From Arachis hypogaea (taxonomy: Eukaryota; Streptophyta; Magnoliopsida; Fabales; Fabaceae): a stretch of DNA of 64,000 nucleotides. Numbering within the stretch: position 1 is the first letter of the stretch; each line of letters begins with the position of its first letter. Below the pieces are notes generated by a model. It ran no database searches. It saw only the letters and a program-made list of their open reading frames with translations, and was not told the DNA's origin. The stretch is from contig NC_092054.1 of NCBI RefSeq assembly GCF_003086295.3, positions 37,889,294-37,953,293 of the forward strand, in the 5' to 3' direction. Positions 59,441 to 64,000 of this stretch are shown piece by piece. A program made the position numbers and the translations under genes.

Positions 59441-60760
59441 CTAGTGAGGCAGCCCTAAAATTTCATGGGGTGGCCCCGCCTAATTGCAGGCTGGTAGGCT
59501 GGCGGGCTAAGCCCGCCAAATCTCATCTTCTTCTTTTTTTTACTATTAACTATTAAATAATATATATAATTTCACAATCATTTTAATAAATTTATAATTC
59601 TAAAGAAATAAAAAAATTATAATTTTTATATTCACAAACATTAAAGTCTTTGTAATTATAAATATCTAATAAACATAATTATAAATATTGTCTCCAAAGC
59701 AAAATAAACATGATCCAAAACATAATTATAAATATTGTCTCTAAAGCAAAATAAACATAATCTAAAACACTCAATTTTCATCTTTATTCTCTTGTAAGTT
59801 GGGTTGAGAGAAGTTGGGTTTTGGCAAAAAAATTACAAAAATACCCCTTTGTCAAAAAAATACTAAGTAAAGCGGAAAAGCCCGCCCTGCCAAAGCCCGC
59901 CAAAACCCGCGATTTAAGTTGTGCGAGTTAGGCGGGCTTTTACTATTTGACGGTCCTAATTTTCAGCTTGGCCCACCTTTTTGACGAATTACGCGGGCCG
60001 ACCCGGCAAATTTAGACCCGTTTGCCACCCCTACTCGCAAATACTCGCTCCGCTCCTATAATTATTAAAATCTAATAAATAAAATTAAATTTTCAAAATT
60101 TATATCTCATCTAATACATAGCATAAATTAAAGTAAAAATTTAAATACAATATAATATTATTAATCGTTTTACTAATTATTTTATATATATTACATATTA
60201 AAATTATATATATAGGCCACGTTTATGGTGGTTAAGTTAACGGTAACTACCGATGACTATAAATTGACTAACAAATAAAGAAGTGACATTTTGTAATAAC
60301 AATAAAAAAAACTGATTAAAATTTTAGTTACGTTCAAATCATGCTTATGACTATTTGAGGAAATGTATTTCCCCTAAACACATGGATAAGATAAATTCTA
60401 TGTCAGAGCTAACGAAAAGCGAAAAGAGCTAACAGAGCGATAGTGGTGTGGTATAAGATGATGGAGGTGACAGCGACAAAAAAAAAGAAGAAAAAATTGG
60501 ATATTGGGTAAATGAAAATACAGTCTCCAATTATTGCAGGGAACAGAGGAAGCAATCTCATCAAGAAAGAGATGCAGAGACAGATGGGTGGCGATGGCCA
60601 TAGATACCGATTGCTGGAACTATAGCAATTAGCAAGAAGCCCCGTCGAAACAAAAATCGCATTCGGTTCCTTGTAACTCCAAGTAGAAGAAGACATCTTT
60701 TACCTGACTTGAGACTATTACTTGTAGCGGCAAACCAAATCTGGTAGCCAGGCTGAATCC
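59441..60760. repeat. Tandem duplication, copy B, right part
   Basis: Matches 41900-43207, including the rest of the GGGTGGCAAGCG-ended MITE (to about 60031). Ends with GCTGAATCC at 60752-60760, followed by unrelated sequence. Confidence 0.9.
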
Positions 60761-60826
60761 AATAAGAGGAATTATATGATTAGATGATATTTTTTTTTGT
60801 TCCGACCCCCATTTCTTCTTTGCTAG

Positions 60827-61282
60827 TACTACAAGAAAATAGAACATTTGTAACAAAAAATTTGTGTCAAATTTAAAATGGTTACAAAAAAATAGTATTT
60901 TGTAATAATAATGTGATTGATACAAAAGAATAATATTTTGTAATAACATTACAAGTTGTTACAAAATATGATATTTGTTACAAATTATGTTAGTTTTTGT
61001 AACGAGATGGTGTTTTGTTACAAAATATTGTAATATTTTGTAACAAAAAAAAAATAAGTTGCAAAAATTCAAAATATTTTGTAACAAATTTTGTTTTTTG
61101 TTTCAAAAACTCCAATTGTTTTGTAACAAAAAATTAATTTGTCACAAAATTCAATATTTTTTAACAAGTTAATTATTTATCACAAAATATAAATATATTT
61201 TATAACAATTTTTTTTTAAAATGTTAAACATTTTAAGAATAAAAAAAATTGTGTATATATTTTTTTCAAAATAATTTTATTT
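60827..61282 (+). mobile_element. CACTA-like terminus with subterminal repeats
   Basis: Begins TACTACAAGAAAA, one base from the usual CACTACAAGAAAA. It is followed by about a dozen copies of TTTTGTAACAAA and its complement to about 61215. That is the organisation of a CACTA subterminal region. The other end is not found in the window. Confidence 0.5.
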
Positions 61283-63400
61283 TGTAACATCCTGCATTTT
61301 TGAAAATCTAAATATAATAAATTGTGATTTTTTTTATTAAGTTTAAATTTTATAATTTTAGAAATTATTTTATTAGAAATAATTAAATAGATTCGGAGAT
61401 AATTTCGTTATAAATCAATTAAGATTCTTAAGTAATTTTATTATAATTGAATATTTTGCGTAATTTTAGTAATTAAAAAATAGGAAAGAATTATATAGCT
61501 TAATTTAAGTCACTTTTATCATGAAAAAGTTATAACTTATTATTAATTTAAACTTCTTATTTTATAAAATAATCTATTAAGAGTAATTAAATTAGTTTTA
61601 TTAATATTTAAAGTTAAATTAATTAATATTTTTGTGCAAATTTTATAATTAGTTATTTGAAAATAAAATTCAATAATAGAAGTATTATACAATTTAATTT
61701 AAGAAATTTGTATTATGATTGTGTAAAATTCCATATTTTAAAAAGTTATTAATAAATTATTTATGATGTATTATATTTATTTAAGATTATATTTTTAGAG
61801 ATTTTTATATAAAAATTGAGTAAATTCTTATTTATTATTTAGAGTTCTTATAATTGAAAAATAGTAAATATTTTATATGTCTTAATTTTAAATATTCAGA
61901 TTTTTAACCTTATTTTATAAATAAAAAAATTAATTTACTTATATCTAATATTTTTTTAAATTAGCATTTGAGTGAAAATAAATTACAAATTGAATTTGAA
62001 ATGTATTTTTAAGATAGAAATTTTATATTTAATTTGGTTTTTTATTATTATTTTATCTTTTTAATTATTTTATAAAATTACACTACTAACCCTACTTTTA
62101 ATAAAAATACCTAAACTACCCCCACACCATCCTAAACACTAACACTACACTCATCTCTCTTACACTCACCCTCACCCACGGCACACACACACAACTCACC
62201 CACACACACAAAGAACAGAAAGAAGAACAGGAAGAAAGGGAAAAGAAAAGAAAGTGCGGGTTAAGAGAGAAGAGGGGAGGGAGCAGCTCGCCGCTGCCGT
62301 CGCACACCACCTCCGCGCTGCCAAGGCTGTTGCGTTGTCGACAAAGAGGAGAGAGAGAGGTTGAATGCAGGGAGCTTTCCTCGTCACCTCGCCGTTTTGC
62401 TGTCGCCCTCACCACGAATCGTTGCTGTCGTGCTTGCGGGCATGGGGGAAGCCATCGCTGCCGGCTTCGTCGGGTCTCTGACGCCGAACCGATCCTTGCC
62501 CCTGCCACTGGAAGCAAGAACAGAGAAGAGAAGTCGTTGCCGTCAAGCCAACTGCCACCAGTGTCGTTCATGTCCACCACAGTTGTCTCCTCCGTCACTA
62601 CTATACCACGATCGTCGTTTCGATTCCCATTCTCAAAACCGTAACCCCTTTTCACCCTTGTTCTGTTTTAAACTTTGTTTCTCTGCTATGTTCCTGTTTT
62701 ACTCATGGTAGCATATACCTCTAATTTAGTTTAGCCCCTTTGCTTCATCTGTTTCTCTACTGCAATCATCTGGAATACTGGCATTGATGCTATTACGAAT
62801 CTGTTAGAGTTGCTTCCCCAGGACAGTAATTGCTTCTAATTCCCATCCAATTTGGATCCCCTGTTTTGCTGCAACCATGGTTACTGCTGTGAGAGCTAAC
62901 GCAGCTGCTGTCCTGATTATGTTAAAATGAAAGACTGCTGCTATCTCGGTTGAACTTGTTGAATGGTTAGTAGTGGTCTAGCCAGCTGTCTCGCCGTAAT
63001 TTCGCCCCCGGTTTCTTTTAATTGCGACATCGAGGTAGGGGGTTTAACTTAAACAATTTTAAATTAAGAATGCTTACAAGATTTAATAGCTGAGAGTAAT
63101 TGATTAATTATGTGAATGCTGAATTGTGGCTGAAATTGTGATTGGAATGGTTGAGATTGTGATTTGGAATTATTGATTTAGTGTTTGATTGATTATGTGG
63201 ATTGTGAATTGTTTTACAAATAATTGTTGTAAATGCTGAATTTGATGGATTGTATTGGTTGATTACTGTTGAGCTGGTTAGTAAATATATTGTAATGGTG
63301 GTAGAATTGATTCGTGATTGCTTTGAGATTTGATTTTGAAAGGTACTAAAAGGGTTGAATTTTGAAACATTAAACTACTTGTTGAAAATCTAAGTTTTGA
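61283..63400 (+). mobile_element. LTR-like sequence, probable chromovirus-type LTR (end approximate)
   Basis: Starts TGTAACATCCTGC, an LTR-like start similar to the TGTAACACCC end of the large LTR. It runs through an AT-rich part into a C-rich leader-like stretch with CACACACA runs (62130-62210) and a GC-rich segment (62280-62640), then ends somewhere before the LRR fragment. Open frames of 104-179 codons on both strands at 62116-62711 show no known motif and look composition-driven. No target duplication was found. Confidence 0.45.
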
Positions 63401-63424
63401 AATGAAACGACAAATAATTCTCTC

Positions 63425-63860
63425 TCAGGTTCTCTTCCATCACATATCAACCTTGAAAACATGGAATAGCTAAACTTGTATGAAAACAAACTTAAAAGTA
63501 GCATATCCAATGCTACAAAGCTTAACTACATGGACTTGAAGTTAAATAAATTCAGTGGAGTTATCCCAAATACTATTGGGAATTTAAGAAATCTTTAGCA
63601 GCTTGATTTACGATACAATATTTAACCATTCATTCTTCCACTCTTGAATTAATATATCCTTCTTCCTCATGTGATCTTTACAAATCAGGAAATCCATTCC
63701 ATGCAAAGCTTCCCAAGTCAATTGGAAATATGTCCAATTTGAAACTATTTGATGCTGATGCTTACACTATTGATGGTGAAATCCCTTTGAAAATTGGAAA
63801 CTTAACCAATCTGTACACGCTAAATGTGTACTAGAATGATTTAAGTGGAACACAATCTCT
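63425..63860 (+). pseudogene. Leucine-rich-repeat receptor kinase fragment, broken
   Basis: Two in-frame stretches read SGSLPSHINLENME, stop, LNLYENKLKSSISNATKLNY then MDLKLNKFSGVIPNTIGNLR, and NPFHAKLPKSIGNMSNLKLF then IDGEIPLKIGNLTNLYTLNV. The L..L.L..N.(L/F)SG.IP..IG pattern is the plant extracellular LRR of receptor-like kinases. Stops at 63467-63469, 63596-63598 and near 63833 and a broken middle show it is a pseudogene. No kinase domain is in the window. Confidence 0.8.
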
Positions 63861-64000
63861 TCAATATTTGAATCAGTTGATGAGCAAAAACCATTTAGCC
63901 ATCTTACTAGATTATTTTCAGCCATCAGTTTTATTGGTAATATGTTATGATAAACAAGATATGTCGAGTAGTTGATTTTTATATTCGGTTCATTAGAAAA
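63861..64000. other. Right edge, no feature
   Basis: Degraded sequence continuing from the LRR fragment; nothing recognisable. Confidence 0.4.

Noticed and set aside
62116..62711. Frames of 104-179 codons on both strands
   Set aside because: Open on both strands in a GC-rich, repeat-laden block of an LTR-like sequence, without known domains.

Overview
The window is plant nuclear DNA: a spliced plant-type pectin methylesterase gene, an AT-rich background with long TA, TTA and CATA microsatellites, and layered nests of plant transposons (CACTA, Mutator-like, MITEs, Ty3-gypsy, probable Ty1-copia). A legume is likely, and peanut (Arachis) the best guess, because the LTR elements carry arrays of palindromes of the GGCGTTNAACGCC and ACGCGTACGCGT types that I associate with peanut repeats. 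That taxon call is recollection plus inference, not a database result.

Layout. (1) 150-6441 is a complete non-autonomous CACTA element with a 3-bp target duplication (GAT). It carries recognisable exons of at least five unrelated host genes (TM9SF/nonaspanin, VPS53, cytochrome b561, plastid 4-alpha-glucanotransferase, TRAP-alpha) plus one unidentified exon-like block. (2) 6646-7254 holds an AAT/ATT microsatellite and a long inverted-repeat element. (3) 8940-14088 is a nest on the minus strand: a decayed Tat-like Ty3-gypsy element cut by a probable solo copia-like LTR and bordered by another LTR. A 137-bp hairpin MITE follows at 14086-14222. (4) 14850-18451 is the only apparently intact host gene, a two-exon pectinesterase with inhibitor domain (532 aa, 2-kb intron). 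(5) 18452-27320 is AT-rich intergenic DNA with microsatellites, degenerate tandem repeats and an approximately 965-bp insert between 107-bp direct repeats. (6) 27333-41213 lies between inverted Mutator-like termini and contains a broken MULE transposase, a truncated gypsy LTR, CACTA transposase remnants, and a complete 8.2-kb non-autonomous LTR element (31208-39437, target duplication ATGAC). (7) 41552-60760 is a 1.66-kb tandem duplication. Its second copy is split by a large LTR (43564-59435, target duplication CCCAC), itself split by a full-length 12-kb Athila-type gypsy element (44701-56743, target duplication GGTCA). (8) 60827-64000 has a CACTA-like end, an LTR-like stretch and a broken leucine-rich-repeat gene fragment.

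There is no operon-like cooperation. The one host gene acts in cell-wall pectin modification; everything else is mobile DNA or its debris. The relative age of many insertions can be read from the nesting. The strongest items for a second look are the multi-gene-capturing CACTA element, the non-autonomous LTR element with its own long acidic ORF, the two families of GC-rich palindrome arrays inside LTR elements, and the three-deep nest in the tandem duplication.
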